The notes: a model not told the origin generated them from the letters alone. A stretch of DNA of 64,000 nt from an uncultured Mollicutes bacterium (GCA_947166335.1 CAMVDS010000002.1:1-64000), one strand, 5' to 3'; positions 1 to 8,003 are shown, counted from the stretch's first letter. Program-made: numbers and translations.

Positions 1-122
1 ACTGCAGTAGGTAGAATAGAACATTCAATTCCCATTGCTGAGATTATTGGTAGTGCAACAGTTAAGGAACATCTTCCAACACACGATATATCATTGATTG
101 CTAAACCCTTAATTTGTTTCAT
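1..122 (-). CDS. pdxY: Pyridoxal/pyridoxamine kinase, N-terminal part (runs off window)
   Basis: Only the first 40 codons are inside the window; the gene continues beyond base 1. The peptide starts MKQIKGLAINDISCVGRCSL and continues with TVALPIISAMGIECSILPTA, the N-terminal strand and loop typical of PfkB-superfamily pyridoxal kinases (PdxY/PdxK), which phosphorylate B6 vitamers with ATP for salvage of pyridoxal phosphate. An AGGAGG at 131-136, eight bases before the ATG, fixes the start. It is transcribed divergently from the membrane-protein gene at 243, with a perfect palindrome between them. The family call rests only on this N-terminal stretch, so the exact vitamer preference cannot be told. 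Confidence 0.8.
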   Translation of the reverse strand, partial: MKQIKGLAINDISCVGRCSLTVALPIISAMGIECSILPTA

Positions 123-148
123 ATTTTTTACCTCCTACCATTTAAATA

Positions 149-169
149 ATATATCATTAAATGATATAT
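149..169. promoter_or_regulatory. Perfect AT-rich palindrome in a divergent intergenic region, possible operator
   Basis: Ten-base arms ATATATCATT and AATGATATAT are separated by one A. The palindrome lies between the start of the pyridoxal kinase gene and the divergent membrane-protein gene, where a dimeric repressor could control both. No regulator is identified. A TATAAT at 216-221 further downstream could be the -10 box of the rightward gene, but no well-spaced -35 is visible. Confidence 0.35.
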
Positions 170-242
170 GTCAATTAATAAACGTTTTCATATTTTTTTG
201 TGTAAAAATATTTTATATAATATATTTTGTGAGGTGATTCAT

Positions 243-794
243 ATGAAAAGAAATGACATTTCTTTATTCATTATGGGTTTATTCTATGCTGCAATTGGTA
301 TAATATTTCTTACCGTTAAAGCAGAAAACATTATTAAATTCATTTATATTTTACTTGGTATAATTGTAATCTTCTTTAATGCGTTAGTATTATTTGATAG
401 CATTACAAGAATTAAGAAAGATAAACGATATTTGATTGTTGCAGCATTATCCATAATTCAAATAATAATAGGTATTTTATTAATAGTAACTGAAAGCAAG
501 GTATTATTAATTGTAACTGGTTCAATATTACTTGTTCTTCCACTTCTTGAAATACTTTCAGCAAAAGATAAGAAGGAACAATTCAAACTTGAAATTACTA
601 AAATATCACTTGGTGTAATTCTTATTATTCTTGGTGTGACAAATCTTGCTAGTTTAGTATTTACTATCCTAGGTGTAATAAGCTTAGTATTTGGTATTAT
701 CTATTTAGTAATGGCTCTATTATTGTCTATACTTAAAGATGAAATAGACCGTAATAATGATGATGATACAGTAATATATACAGTAAAAAAATAA
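243..794 (+). CDS. DUF308/HdeD-like small integral membrane protein
   Basis: A protein of 183 residues made almost entirely of hydrophobic segments (about six, roughly residues 6-26, 31-52, 62-82, 86-106, 118-135 and 139-160), with a short charged C-terminal tail. The alternating IIGI/LLGI helices resemble the DUF308 (HdeD-like) short-repeat membrane family, whose role is mostly unknown. The start at 243 is chosen because GAGGTG at 231-236 lies six bases upstream; the longer frame from 168 would add 25 residues without a ribosome site. It is a single gene, divergent from the pyridoxal kinase and ending against the convergent GNAT gene in a shared terminator. Function unknown. Confidence 0.7.
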   Translation: MKRNDISLFIMGLFYAAIGIIFLTVKAENIIKFIYILLGIIVIFFNALVLFDSITRIKKDKRYLIVAALSIIQIIIGILLIVTESKVLLIVTGSILLVLPLLEILSAKDKKEQFKLEITKISLGVILIILGVTNLASLVFTILGVISLVFGIIYLVMALLLSILKDEIDRNNDDDTVIYTVKK

Positions 795-820
795 ACAAGG
801 TAATTAAGCCTTGTTTTTTT
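794..820. terminator. Bidirectional rho-independent terminator between convergent genes
   Basis: Stem AACAAGG / CCTTGTT with loop TAATTAAG is followed by a T-run on the plus strand and, read from the other side, by another T-run. It serves both the membrane-protein gene and the GNAT gene, whose stop codon lies inside it. Confidence 0.8.
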
Positions 821-1355
821 GTTTCTTATAATCTTCATCATTTAATGTGCAATATTCAACTATAACTTTTTTATTATCCCATGATCTAATCATTTCTTCT
901 GTATGGCTATATTTAAAGCCAAAATGCATAGCAAGCATTTTAGATTTAATATTATCTTTAAAATAAGCATATACAAATGTTTTTGCAAATAGTTTATTAA
1001 AAGCTAAATCAAGTAACATACTTAATAATTCTTTCCCGTATCCTTTTGATTGATATTCCTTGGAAAGACATATTCCTGTTTCTTCAAAAATTCCTTTACT
1101 TACCTCATTTATGCCACATAAACCAATTACTTCATCACTATCTTTTAGTGCTACAAAATAAGTGTAAGTGTTTTTTTGAATTTCAATAATTTCATTTATT
1201 CTTTTTTTAGCATCTTCTTCATCGTAGATAGGATCAAACAACATCAATTCATAAATATCTTTATCACTCCAAACATGCTTAAAAATTGATTTGTAATCAT
1301 CAAATACAGCTTTTCTTAAAACTAAGTTTTTCCCTTCTAATCTAAAAAAATCCAT
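804..1355 (-). CDS. GNAT-family N-acetyltransferase (RimJ/RimL-like)
   Basis: A 183-residue protein of the GNAT fold. The N-terminus (FRLEGKNLVLRKAVFDDYKS) is the usual RimJ/RimL/ribosomal-type opening, and the acetyl-CoA pyrophosphate-binding loop is visible as EYQSKGYGKELL near residues 100-111. These enzymes transfer acetyl from acetyl-CoA to an amine on a protein N-terminus, antibiotic or small metabolite; the substrate cannot be read from sequence. AAGGAATAAT before the ATG supports the start. It is monocistronic, convergent with the membrane protein gene and separated from the R-M gene by that gene's terminator. Confidence 0.8.
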   Translation of the reverse strand: MDFFRLEGKNLVLRKAVFDDYKSIFKHVWSDKDIYELMLFDPIYDEEDAKKRINEIIEIQKNTYTYFVALKDSDEVIGLCGINEVSKGIFEETGICLSKEYQSKGYGKELLSMLLDLAFNKLFAKTFVYAYFKDNIKSKMLAMHFGFKYSHTEEMIRSWDNKKVIVEYCTLNDEDYKKQKNKA

Positions 1356-1425
1356 ATTATTCCTTCTTTCAAATATTTGGAATCAATTATGATTTAATTA
1401 TACCATAGTGCATAATTAATTATAA

Positions 1426-1464
1426 ATAAAAAAAAGCGATTGGTATGTAAGTGCCTGATCGCTT
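1426..1464 (-). terminator. Rho-independent terminator of the R-M gene
   Basis: On the minus strand the stem AAGCGAT / ATCGCTT closes a 17-base loop and is followed by eight T. It lies about 110 bases after the stop of the methyltransferase gene, beyond the iterons. Confidence 0.65.
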
Positions 1465-1503
1465 AAGTCTAAAAAAGTTGGCTTAGGACTAGCTAATTGA
1501 TAC

Positions 1504-1559
1504 AAAGTGTCCACCCCATCTGGGATTTTGTCCACCCTTAGCCTATTTTGTCCACCCCT
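1504..1559. repeat. Three TTTTGTCCACCC-type direct repeats with 20-bp period
   Basis: The core GTCCACCC occurs three times with the CCACCC at 1511, 1531 and 1551, exactly 20 bases apart: AAGTGTCCACCCC, ATTTTGTCCACCC and ATTTTGTCCACCCC. The spacers differ, so this is a set of binding-site-like iterons rather than a simple tandem repeat. It sits just after the stop codon of the R-M gene. Such arrays occur at insertion-sequence ends and at origins or operators; which applies here is unknown. Confidence 0.6.
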
Positions 1560-1576
1560 ACTATCATTCTAAAAAA

Positions 1577-3868
1577 CTAAAAACAAACTTCAAGCGATAA
1601 ATTTTCTATCTTGATTCGTAATTCTTCAATTGCATCTTCTAATTCAACATCATATTTTATACCATAACATTGGTTTAGATTATTTTGCAATTTATATTGA
1701 TATAATCCCAAAAATTTACCTTTACCAAATGGAGTATTTATTTGTTTATAATTTACTTTTATTTCTAAATATTTTTTTAATAGCTCAAAAACTTTTTTCC
1801 CCACTTCACTACAATCATTAAAATTAAACATAGTAGCATCAAGAGGATTTAATTTATTTTCAATAATTGATCCATCATCAAATCTATATGATGCACTCTG
1901 GTTACTTGGAGAAACTAATGAATATAATATACAATCACTTTTTTCTTCATTTGTAAGTTCTCTATTTGGAATTTTAAAGCAATCTTTATTATTTAACCAT
2001 GTTATTTGAGGGGCTTTATAAAGCGCAAACCCAATTAAAACATCTTTAAAATTACTTTCAGTTAAATATATATTATTATGATTAGTATTCGTTATACCAC
2101 TAGCAATGAAGCACCTGTTTTGCTGTTGAAAATCTGGTCCGATAAATACCATTGTTCCAATAAAATTATTTGGACCATAAGGAGAACAGTATTCTTTTCC
2201 TGTACTTAATTTAATACCACTTGATAACAAAGGCATTTTAACTATCAAATCACGAGAATTATTTGGAAAATAATTTCTCAAATTATTATTTTTATCATAT
2301 AAGTTAAATATTTTTTCACCAATAATATTTAAATTCTTATCAAATACATCATATTTTATCACCTGGTTATCCCAATGGCTATTTCCATATGTATATTCTT
2401 GTCTAAATGTCCTATCAAATAAGGAAAAAACAAGTGGCCACTCTTTAGCATGCTGAAAATGTTCAGATGCATTAACAACAAAGCCGCCTTTATATGTTGG
2501 CCTCCACCATAACCTAAATGCCTCAAATTTTTTGGATACTATAAATTTTACCTCACTGAATAAACCTAAGAAATATTTATTTTTAAAATCCTTTTCTATT
2601 CTATATAGAAACTGAGCAAACATTTCTCTGGCAGCATCTCCAAGATTTTGATGTTGCATTAAATATTGAAGATTTGATTGAGTGGTTCCACCTTGAACTC
2701 CACTTTTTCCTTGTGCTTCTACATATGGTGGATTTATTAAAAATAGCCACTTAATATCTTCATTTGACATATCATCCTTTAAATTTTGTGGCAATTTATT
2801 ATTATGATCATCTAAAAAATTAAACTGGAAAATCCCTCTTGAAATTGGAAATTTTTGCTTTAATTGATCGACTTCTTCAATATCCAAAGTTGAAAGATAC
2901 ATATATTGTTTACATTGATTCGGTATTATTTCATACTCTAAATTACCAGTCCCTGCACAACAATCCCATATTCTCCAATTTCCACTTTGCCAAAAATTAT
3001 CGCCAAGTACTTCAGTAATTCTCTTCCATGCCTCTTTAGCTAAATTTTTTGGTGTATAAAACTGACCTTTAGTTCTTCTATCAGATAGGCCTAATAAATC
3101 ATATATTGTCTTAAATACATCTATCGCTTCAGAATTATCTGTGATTCTTTTCCATTGCATCCAATATGAATCATATGCGGATTTACTTATGTTTTCGATT
3201 CTTTTAGCACCATTATCAAATTGAAAATCAATCACATAATCTCCAAGCATATTTTGTGATACAACTGTTGCTCTACCTATAGCATCGGCTCTAAATTCAA
3301 ATACACCATTTGATGAACTACTAGCTAATATATAATTTCCTAATTGTCTAACATAACCATTATAAGCTCTTCTAACGTTCGTAATCTTAATCTTATCAGG
3401 AACTATTCTCTTTTTTCTTACTATATCTTTTATCGATGAAACTGCAACAAAATAATCTTCTTCAAGTTCTAAGCTAGAACTATAATATAATTCATTAATA
3501 TGTTCAGCAGCTTTTTGAATTACATTTTCATTAGGATTGCTAGGACTACCAGTAACAAATAGACTATCTTTATTATATATTTCTTGAAATATATTAGATG
3601 TAAAAACGCTAGCTTCATATTTATTAATTAGACAAATAAATTTCGGTATTATTTCTCCGTTATTTTTTAATATATTCAAATAATATAACGCTTGAGCTAA
3701 TACATCCGGTCTTCTAATATCATAATCATATTTAAACTCGAATAAAACATTATCTGTATAACAATCTATATTAAAACGCATATCTAACTGAACATTAATA
3801 TCATCTAAAAACGCGGCTTTTAGTTCATCTTCTCTACTAGCATTAACAAAATTATCAAACGTACTCAT
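1577..3868 (-). CDS. Type IIG-like fused restriction/N6-adenine DNA methyltransferase
   Basis: A 763-residue protein with a class I DNA methyltransferase core: motif I DCCAGTGNLEYEI near residue 305 (SAM binding) and catalytic motif IV LINPPYVEA near residue 380, the NPPY form of N6-adenine methylases. Before it, around residue 43, lies VLFEFKYD in a context (D...ExK) that resembles a PD-(D/E)XK nuclease site, so one polypeptide may both cut and methylate, as in type IIG (Eco57I-like) enzymes. The long C-terminal half would hold target recognition. The start at 3868 is fixed by GGAGG nine bases upstream; the longer frame has no ribosome site. No separate specificity or nuclease gene is nearby. 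Nuclease activity is inferred; methyltransferase identity is firm. Confidence 0.8.
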   Translation of the reverse strand: MSTFDNFVNASREDELKAAFLDDINVQLDMRFNIDCYTDNVLFEFKYDYDIRRPDVLAQALYYLNILKNNGEIIPKFICLINKYEASVFTSNIFQEIYNKDSLFVTGSPSNPNENVIQKAAEHINELYYSSSLELEEDYFVAVSSIKDIVRKKRIVPDKIKITNVRRAYNGYVRQLGNYILASSSSNGVFEFRADAIGRATVVSQNMLGDYVIDFQFDNGAKRIENISKSAYDSYWMQWKRITDNSEAIDVFKTIYDLLGLSDRRTKGQFYTPKNLAKEAWKRITEVLGDNFWQSGNWRIWDCCAGTGNLEYEIIPNQCKQYMYLSTLDIEEVDQLKQKFPISRGIFQFNFLDDHNNKLPQNLKDDMSNEDIKWLFLINPPYVEAQGKSGVQGGTTQSNLQYLMQHQNLGDAAREMFAQFLYRIEKDFKNKYFLGLFSEVKFIVSKKFEAFRLWWRPTYKGGFVVNASEHFQHAKEWPLVFSLFDRTFRQEYTYGNSHWDNQVIKYDVFDKNLNIIGEKIFNLYDKNNNLRNYFPNNSRDLIVKMPLLSSGIKLSTGKEYCSPYGPNNFIGTMVFIGPDFQQQNRCFIASGITNTNHNNIYLTESNFKDVLIGFALYKAPQITWLNNKDCFKIPNRELTNEEKSDCILYSLVSPSNQSASYRFDDGSIIENKLNPLDATMFNFNDCSEVGKKVFELLKKYLEIKVNYKQINTPFGKGKFLGLYQYKLQNNLNQCYGIKYDVELEDAIEELRIKIENLSLEVCF

Positions 3869-4021
3869 GATTAATATCCTCCAAATAACTCGAGGCATCA
3901 TACTAATCAAGTCCAAAAATCTATAGTAAAAAAGACTGTTTTTTGATATAATAAATTCAAAGAAATTTGTGCTATTACATTTGAATTTGGTGTTAAATCG
4001 TGTAAATTTTAATGAAATATT

Positions 4022-4062
4022 GAGGTATCAAAAGGTATACATTTTTATATCTTTTCTACCTC
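4022..4062. repeat. Imperfect inverted repeat upstream of the serine recombinase
   Basis: GAGGTA...AAAAG.TATA on the left pairs with TATA.CTTTT.TACCTC on the right around a short centre. It lies about 65 bases before the recombinase start codon. It could be a crossover or accessory site for the resolvase, an operator, or a fold-back in the leader. No T-run follows, so it is not an obvious terminator. Confidence 0.4.
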
Positions 4063-4126
4063 TTCTTTCATTTTTAACTTGATAATCTCCAGGATATATT
4101 GGTGTATTATAGTGGAGGTTATAAAA

Positions 4127-4723
4127 ATGAATTACGCATATATTAGAGTTTCAACTAAACAACAAAAAATAGATAGACAATATGAGGAGATTAAAACACT
4201 TGGTATTGATGATAAGCATATCTATATAGATAAGGAATCAGGTAAAGACTTTGATAGAACTAATTACCAAAGACTTATCAAGAAAATAAAAAAAGACGAC
4301 CTACTAATAATAAAATCAATAGATCGTCTAGGTAGAAATTACCAAATGATATTAGAAGAATGGTCTAGAATAACCAAAACAATAGGAGCTGATATAAAGG
4401 TTTTGGATATGCCACTTCTTGATACTAGAATTGAAGGTAAAAATCTAGTTGGTAAATTTATAGGTGATATAGTACTTCAAGTATTATCATTTGTTGCAGA
4501 AAACGAAAGAAATAATATAAGACAACGTCAAGCTGAAGGAATTAGAATCGCAAAAGAAAAAGGTGTTAAATTTGGAAGACCTAAAGTACTTCTTCCATCT
4601 AACACCAATGAAATAATTAATAGATATTTAAAACATGAAATAAATAATATTGAGGCTGCTAAATTAATTGGAGTATCAAGAGGAACATTCTTTAGAATTG
4701 TTAAAGATTATAAATTATTTTAA
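4127..4723 (+). CDS. Small serine recombinase (resolvase/invertase family)
   Basis: A 198-residue protein with the full resolvase/invertase layout: catalytic serine in YIRVST (Ser9), the arginine-containing block IDRLGRNYQMILEEW near residue 65, LDMPLLDTR, a long E-helix rich in charged residues, the FGRPK linker and a C-terminal helix-turn-helix (NNIEAAKLIGVSRGTFFRI). Enzymes of this family cut DNA through a 5'-phosphoserine and either resolve, invert or integrate DNA. GGAGG at 4114-4118 is eight bases before the ATG; the frame extends upstream to 4079 without a ribosome site. It diverges from the R-M gene and overlaps the convergent XRE-type gene by nine bases. Probably the mobility gene of this accessory patch. 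Confidence 0.9.
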   Translation: MNYAYIRVSTKQQKIDRQYEEIKTLGIDDKHIYIDKESGKDFDRTNYQRLIKKIKKDDLLIIKSIDRLGRNYQMILEEWSRITKTIGADIKVLDMPLLDTRIEGKNLVGKFIGDIVLQVLSFVAENERNNIRQRQAEGIRIAKEKGVKFGRPKVLLPSNTNEIINRYLKHEINNIEAAKLIGVSRGTFFRIVKDYKLF

Positions 4724-5284
4724 TGCTTCTTTTATTACATCTTCAATTTTTAATTCATATAGTTCACATAGAGCATAAAGTACATTTATTCTAGGAGTTC
4801 TTCTTCCAGTTTCATAATTTCTTAATACATCTGCGCTAATACCCAAGAAATCGGTAACACTATTTACACTATAATATTTTTCTAATCTTTTGTCTTTTAG
4901 TATTTTACCTAATTTAGGTGTATCTAATTCATGAATAAATATTAAATTATCAACCATGAATTTCTTACACCATTTTTTAAATACTTTTAGTTTAATATTT
5001 TCATAGCAATTCTTATCCATTGATTCTAAAGGTTCATCATTAACATAAGACATCAATACCTTATATTCAACTTCATCAAGTTCTTCAATAAATATTTGAT
5101 ACTCTTTTATCAATAAATTTGCAGCATCCATTTCTTTAAAGAACTTACCTAAATCTTCTATCGGATTATCACTAGGACCTTCTAAATATAATTTACACAA
5201 TTCTGCTGATACATCTGCCTCACTAACATGTAAGCACCAATATTTCATGTAATACATATTTCTTTGTTTTAAAAACAATTTCAT
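4715..5284 (-). CDS. XRE-type helix-turn-helix regulator with unknown N-terminal domain
   Basis: A 189-residue protein. The last ~65 residues form an XRE/Cro helix-turn-helix (LGKILKDKRLEKYY...SVTDFLGISADVLRNYETGRR), while the first ~120 are acidic, with no family I recognise. HTH at the C-terminus instead of the N-terminus is unusual for XRE repressors and is seen in some antitoxin or phage regulators. GAGGAGG precedes the ATG. It follows the DUF6088-like gene with a 39-base gap in the same direction, so the two are probably cotranscribed. Its 3' end overlaps the recombinase gene by nine bases. Confidence 0.7.
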   Translation of the reverse strand: MKLFLKQRNMYYMKYWCLHVSEADVSAELCKLYLEGPSDNPIEDLGKFFKEMDAANLLIKEYQIFIEELDEVEYKVLMSYVNDEPLESMDKNCYENIKLKVFKKWCKKFMVDNLIFIHELDTPKLGKILKDKRLEKYYSVNSVTDFLGISADVLRNYETGRRTPRINVLYALCELYELKIEDVIKEALK

Positions 5285-5323
5285 TATTCTACGCCTCCTC
5301 AGGCATAGATGTTAAATAATTAT

Positions 5324-5899
5324 TTAAATTATATCAAGCTGTTTAAACAATAATCTTTTTGATGAATCATTAAATCTTAGTTTTTCATTAATAATTTCAA
5401 ATACCTTTATATCGAAGCATGATCTTATATCATCTATGTTTTCTATTTTGTAAAATACAGCAAAGCTTAGTTTACTATATGCATATAAGAATTTTACAAG
5501 TTTAATATTTGATTCATTATAATCAATATCACATTGTATTACTTCAATACCATTAGGTAATGTCAAACCATTTTCACCGGCAACAGATGTAAAGATGACA
5601 TACGAATTAAAACCAATATCATTAATATATTCTTTTAAATCAATGTAGCATCCTTTTCCATTATTAGTGAATTCATTAATTAGATAGTCAGAATCTTCAC
5701 CATCAAGGTATTCATATAGACCTTTACCAATACATTTTAATATACCTTCTTTTTCTCTTCTTACTAATACTTTTCTAAAAGAATCATATGGTATGTCATC
5801 ATCACCAAATATATTCTTAAACAAAGCGTAAGAATAAAATTGCTTCGGTTTAACCTCTTCTAAATATTTTATTGTTTCTTTTGTTATTATATGTTTCAT
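5324..5899 (-). CDS. DUF6088/AbiEi-like winged-helix protein
   Basis: A 191-residue protein whose first ~65 residues (QFYSYALFKNIFG...SFRKVLVRREKEGILKCIGKG, ending LYEYL) match the winged-helix opening of DUF6088 and AbiEi antitoxin-type proteins, which bind their own promoters. The rest (residues 75-191) is a mixed alpha/beta region that I do not recognise. AGGGGTGATAAATT before the ATG marks the start. It is the first gene of a two-gene unit with the XRE-type protein. An antitoxin or regulator role is an inference from the N-terminal domain; no typical AbiEii nucleotidyltransferase toxin is next to it. Confidence 0.55.
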   Translation of the reverse strand: MKHIITKETIKYLEEVKPKQFYSYALFKNIFGDDDIPYDSFRKVLVRREKEGILKCIGKGLYEYLDGEDSDYLINEFTNNGKGCYIDLKEYINDIGFNSYVIFTSVAGENGLTLPNGIEVIQCDIDYNESNIKLVKFLYAYSKLSFAVFYKIENIDDIRSCFDIKVFEIINEKLRFNDSSKRLLFKQLDII

Positions 5900-5970
5900 A
5901 ATTTATCACCCCTCAAGTGTTAAGGGACAGCTAAAGCCCAAAACGGCGGTTTTTTCCAAAAATAAGTTAA

Positions 5971-6021
5971 AAAAAAGAGACTTTTTATCAATATGTCAAA
6001 TTGACACTATCGAAAAGTCTC
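5971..6021 (-). terminator. Terminator of the tRNA Arg-Pro-Cys transcript
   Basis: On the minus strand GAGACTTTT pairs with AAAAGTCTC across a long loop that itself contains the palindrome TGTCAATTTGACA, and eight T follow. It lies 13 bases after the tRNA-Cys CCA end. Confidence 0.8.
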
Positions 6022-6033
6022 GTTTTTATTCAA

Positions 6034-6107
6034 TGGAGGCCCCAATCGGATTTGAACCAATGATCAGGCAGTTGCAGTGCCTTGCCTTACCACTTGGCTA
6101 TAGGGCC
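6034..6107 (-). tRNA. tRNA-Cys (GCA)
   Basis: On the minus strand a 74-nt cloverleaf begins GGCCCTATAGCC and ends GGGGCCTCCA with CCA encoded. The anticodon stem AGGCA / TGCCT holds loop CTGCAAC, anticodon GCA. The T arm is GGTTCAAATCC. It is the last gene of a three-tRNA cluster, and the accessory patch starts on its 3' side. Confidence 0.95.
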
Positions 6108-6118
6108 ATATATTAAAA

Positions 6119-6195
6119 TGGTCGGGAAAACAGGATTCGAACCTGCGACATCTTGGTCCCAAACCAAGCGCTCTACCAAGCTGAGCTATTTCCCG
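6119..6195 (-). tRNA. tRNA-Pro (UGG)
   Basis: A 77-nt cloverleaf on the minus strand begins CGGGAAATAGCTCAG and ends TTTCCCGACCA. The anticodon stem CTTGG / CCAAG holds loop TTTGGGA, anticodon TGG. CCA is encoded. It is the middle gene of the cluster. Confidence 0.95.
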
Positions 6196-6202
6196 ATGTT
6201 AA

Positions 6203-6279
6203 TGGCGTGCCCAAAAGGAATCGAACCCTCAGCCTTTTGATCCGTAGTCAAACGCTCTATCCAGTTGAGCTATGGGCAC
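6203..6279 (-). tRNA. tRNA-Arg (ACG)
   Basis: A 77-nt cloverleaf on the minus strand begins GTGCCCATAGCTCAAC and ends TTGGGCACGCCA. The anticodon stem TTTGA / TCAAA holds loop CTACGGA, anticodon ACG (read as ICG). CCA is encoded. It is the first gene of the cluster, just after the promoter. Confidence 0.95.
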
Positions 6280-6308
6280 ATACATTCAATCCACTAGACA
6301 ACACACTA

Positions 6309-6337
6309 ATTATAGCATACACAATTTTAATTGTAAA
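6309..6337 (-). promoter_or_regulatory. Sigma-A promoter of the tRNA cluster
   Basis: On the minus strand TTTACA (6332-6337) is 17 bases from TATAAT (6309-6314), about 30 bases upstream of tRNA-Arg. Confidence 0.8.
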
Positions 6338-6400
6338 TATCTATTTTTAATTTTTTTGTTTAGCATTTGACCGCATATTTACCGCCATTTTTATTTAATA

Positions 6401-7768
6401 TTAAGTTGTTGTTGCTGTTTCTTCACTTGTTGTTAATACTGAAGTATTACTAGCATTATTTTCTTCATTATTTGTTGATTTAACTTCTTCTTTTATTTCA
6501 TCATTACTAGAGTCATCTTTATCATTTTTAAACAATAATTTTAATAATATTGGAGCTAGTACAGAACTTACTAAAACAAGCATTACAACTACAGTCATAT
6601 ATTTTTGATCAATTATACCTGCGTCAATACCCTTGCTTGTTACAATAAGAGCAACTTCGCCTCTGGCTATCATACCAACGCCAACTTTTAATGAATCTTT
6701 AAAACTAAATTTAGTTGCTTTGGCGACAATTCCACATCCTATAATCTTTCCTAAAATGGCAAATGCAACGAATACTAATCCAAATAAGAATATTTTAATA
6801 TCCATCTGATCAAATCTCATGCCTATACCTATATTAGCAAAGAATACTGGGCCAAATATCATATAAGTATTTGTATTAACACGTTTATCTACATAAGCTG
6901 CACTCTTGTGATTTGTTGATAATATAACACCCGCAATGTATGCACCTGTAATATCAGCTACACCAAATACATATTCAGCAATAAATGCATAAGCGAAACA
7001 AACAACTAAAGAATATATTAATTGTCTTCTAGTTTTTGGATGCTTTTGCTCTAAACGAGTAAATAATTTTGATAGAATAACACCAACACCAATTGCTACT
7101 GCAAAGAATAAAGCCATCCATAAAATAGAGATTGCTACATTACCGCTTGGATTAATTGCCCCAAGAACTGGTGAAGATGCTCCACTAGCACCATCTATAC
7201 TTAAAACAATTGATAATACAATAATACCTAAAACATCATCTATTATAGCAGCTGAAAGGATTGTTGTTCCAACTCTTCCTTTTAATTTTCCCATTTCTCT
7301 TAATGTTTCAACTGTAATACCTACAGACGTTGCTGTCATAATAGTTCCAATAAATACACATGATATGAACTTAGTAAATCCTAGGAACATACCACCTGCT
7401 AAAATACCAAGTCCAAGAGGCAATAAAACGCCTCCTAAAGCAATTAATAGGGAAATGAGTCCTGTTCGTTTAAGCTCTGATAAATCCGTTTCTAGACCCG
7501 CCATAAAGAGTACTAAAATTACTCCTACTTCAGCAAAAGCCTTTAATTCTGCGCTTTGATGTAGTGGAAATAACATATCATCATTTACTCCAGGAATGAA
7601 TCCCCAAATAGCTCCACCAATCAAAATACCAGCAAGAATATATCCTAATACTTGAGGCAAACCAATCTTACGCATTAATAAACCTAAAGTTTTAGTTGAT
7701 AATAATATTATAGCCATTGTGAACAAGAATTTTAAACCGCCATCAACAGGCAAATCTGCATAAAACAT
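6401..7768 (-). CDS. CPA2-type cation:proton antiporter (KefB/NapA-like)
   Basis: A 455-residue membrane protein with about 12 hydrophobic segments between residues 10 and 410, ending in an acidic, Ser/Thr/Asn-rich cytoplasmic tail. The paired aspartates in SAAIIDDVLGIIVL near residue 175 are the ion-binding motif of electrogenic CPA2 Na+/H+ antiporters. The LGYILAGILIGG opening and the MIARGEVALIV segment are also family hallmarks. It would exchange Na+ or K+ for protons across the membrane and help pH and salt homeostasis. No RCK/TrkA nucleotide-binding domain is attached. It is a single gene between the tRNA cluster and tRNA-Glu; GAGGTGACGAAT before the ATG fits the start. Confidence 0.9.
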   Translation of the reverse strand: MFYADLPVDGGLKFLFTMAIILLSTKTLGLLMRKIGLPQVLGYILAGILIGGAIWGFIPGVNDDMLFPLHQSAELKAFAEVGVILVLFMAGLETDLSELKRTGLISLLIALGGVLLPLGLGILAGGMFLGFTKFISCVFIGTIMTATSVGITVETLREMGKLKGRVGTTILSAAIIDDVLGIIVLSIVLSIDGASGASSPVLGAINPSGNVAISILWMALFFAVAIGVGVILSKLFTRLEQKHPKTRRQLIYSLVVCFAYAFIAEYVFGVADITGAYIAGVILSTNHKSAAYVDKRVNTNTYMIFGPVFFANIGIGMRFDQMDIKIFLFGLVFVAFAILGKIIGCGIVAKATKFSFKDSLKVGVGMIARGEVALIVTSKGIDAGIIDQKYMTVVVMLVLVSSVLAPILLKLLFKNDKDDSSNDEIKEEVKSTNNEENNASNTSVLTTSEETATTT

Positions 7769-7861
7769 TATTCGTCACCTCTTATAAATAATACCTTACA
7801 TTATAATTATATAATTATAAATTTTTTTTACAATGATAAAGCCTTTTCATAATTGTAAAAA

Positions 7862-7887
7862 CAAAAAAAGAGCACTTTTTGTGCTCT
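7862..7887 (-). terminator. Terminator of tRNA-Glu
   Basis: On the minus strand AGAGCAC-AAAAA-GTGCTCT is followed by a T-run, 11 bases after the tRNA CCA end. Confidence 0.85.
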
Positions 7888-7898
7888 TAATTTTCAAG

Positions 7899-7975
7899 TG
7901 GTGACCCTTACGGGATTCGAACCCATACATGCATGCGTGAAAGGCATGTGTGTTAAACCATTTCACCAAAGGGCC
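7899..7975 (-). tRNA. tRNA-Glu (UUC)
   Basis: A 77-nt cloverleaf on the minus strand begins GGCCCTTTGGTGAAATGG and ends AAGGGTCACCA. The anticodon loop is CTTTCAC, anticodon TTC, within stem ATGC / GCAT. The T arm is GGTTCGAATCC, and CCA is encoded. Confidence 0.95.
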
Positions 7976-8003
7976 ATATTAAGGCTTCTTTCTAGCCTTA
8001 ATT

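Noticed and set aside
4127..4723. Transposase of an insertion sequence
   Set aside because: It is a short serine resolvase/invertase; no DDE transposase or terminal inverted repeats were found around it.
7981..7999. Terminator of mtnN
   Set aside because: The AAGGCT/AGCCTT hairpin has no T-run and lies between the tRNA-Glu promoter and the tRNA; transcription probably continues into the tRNA to the terminator at 7862-7887.
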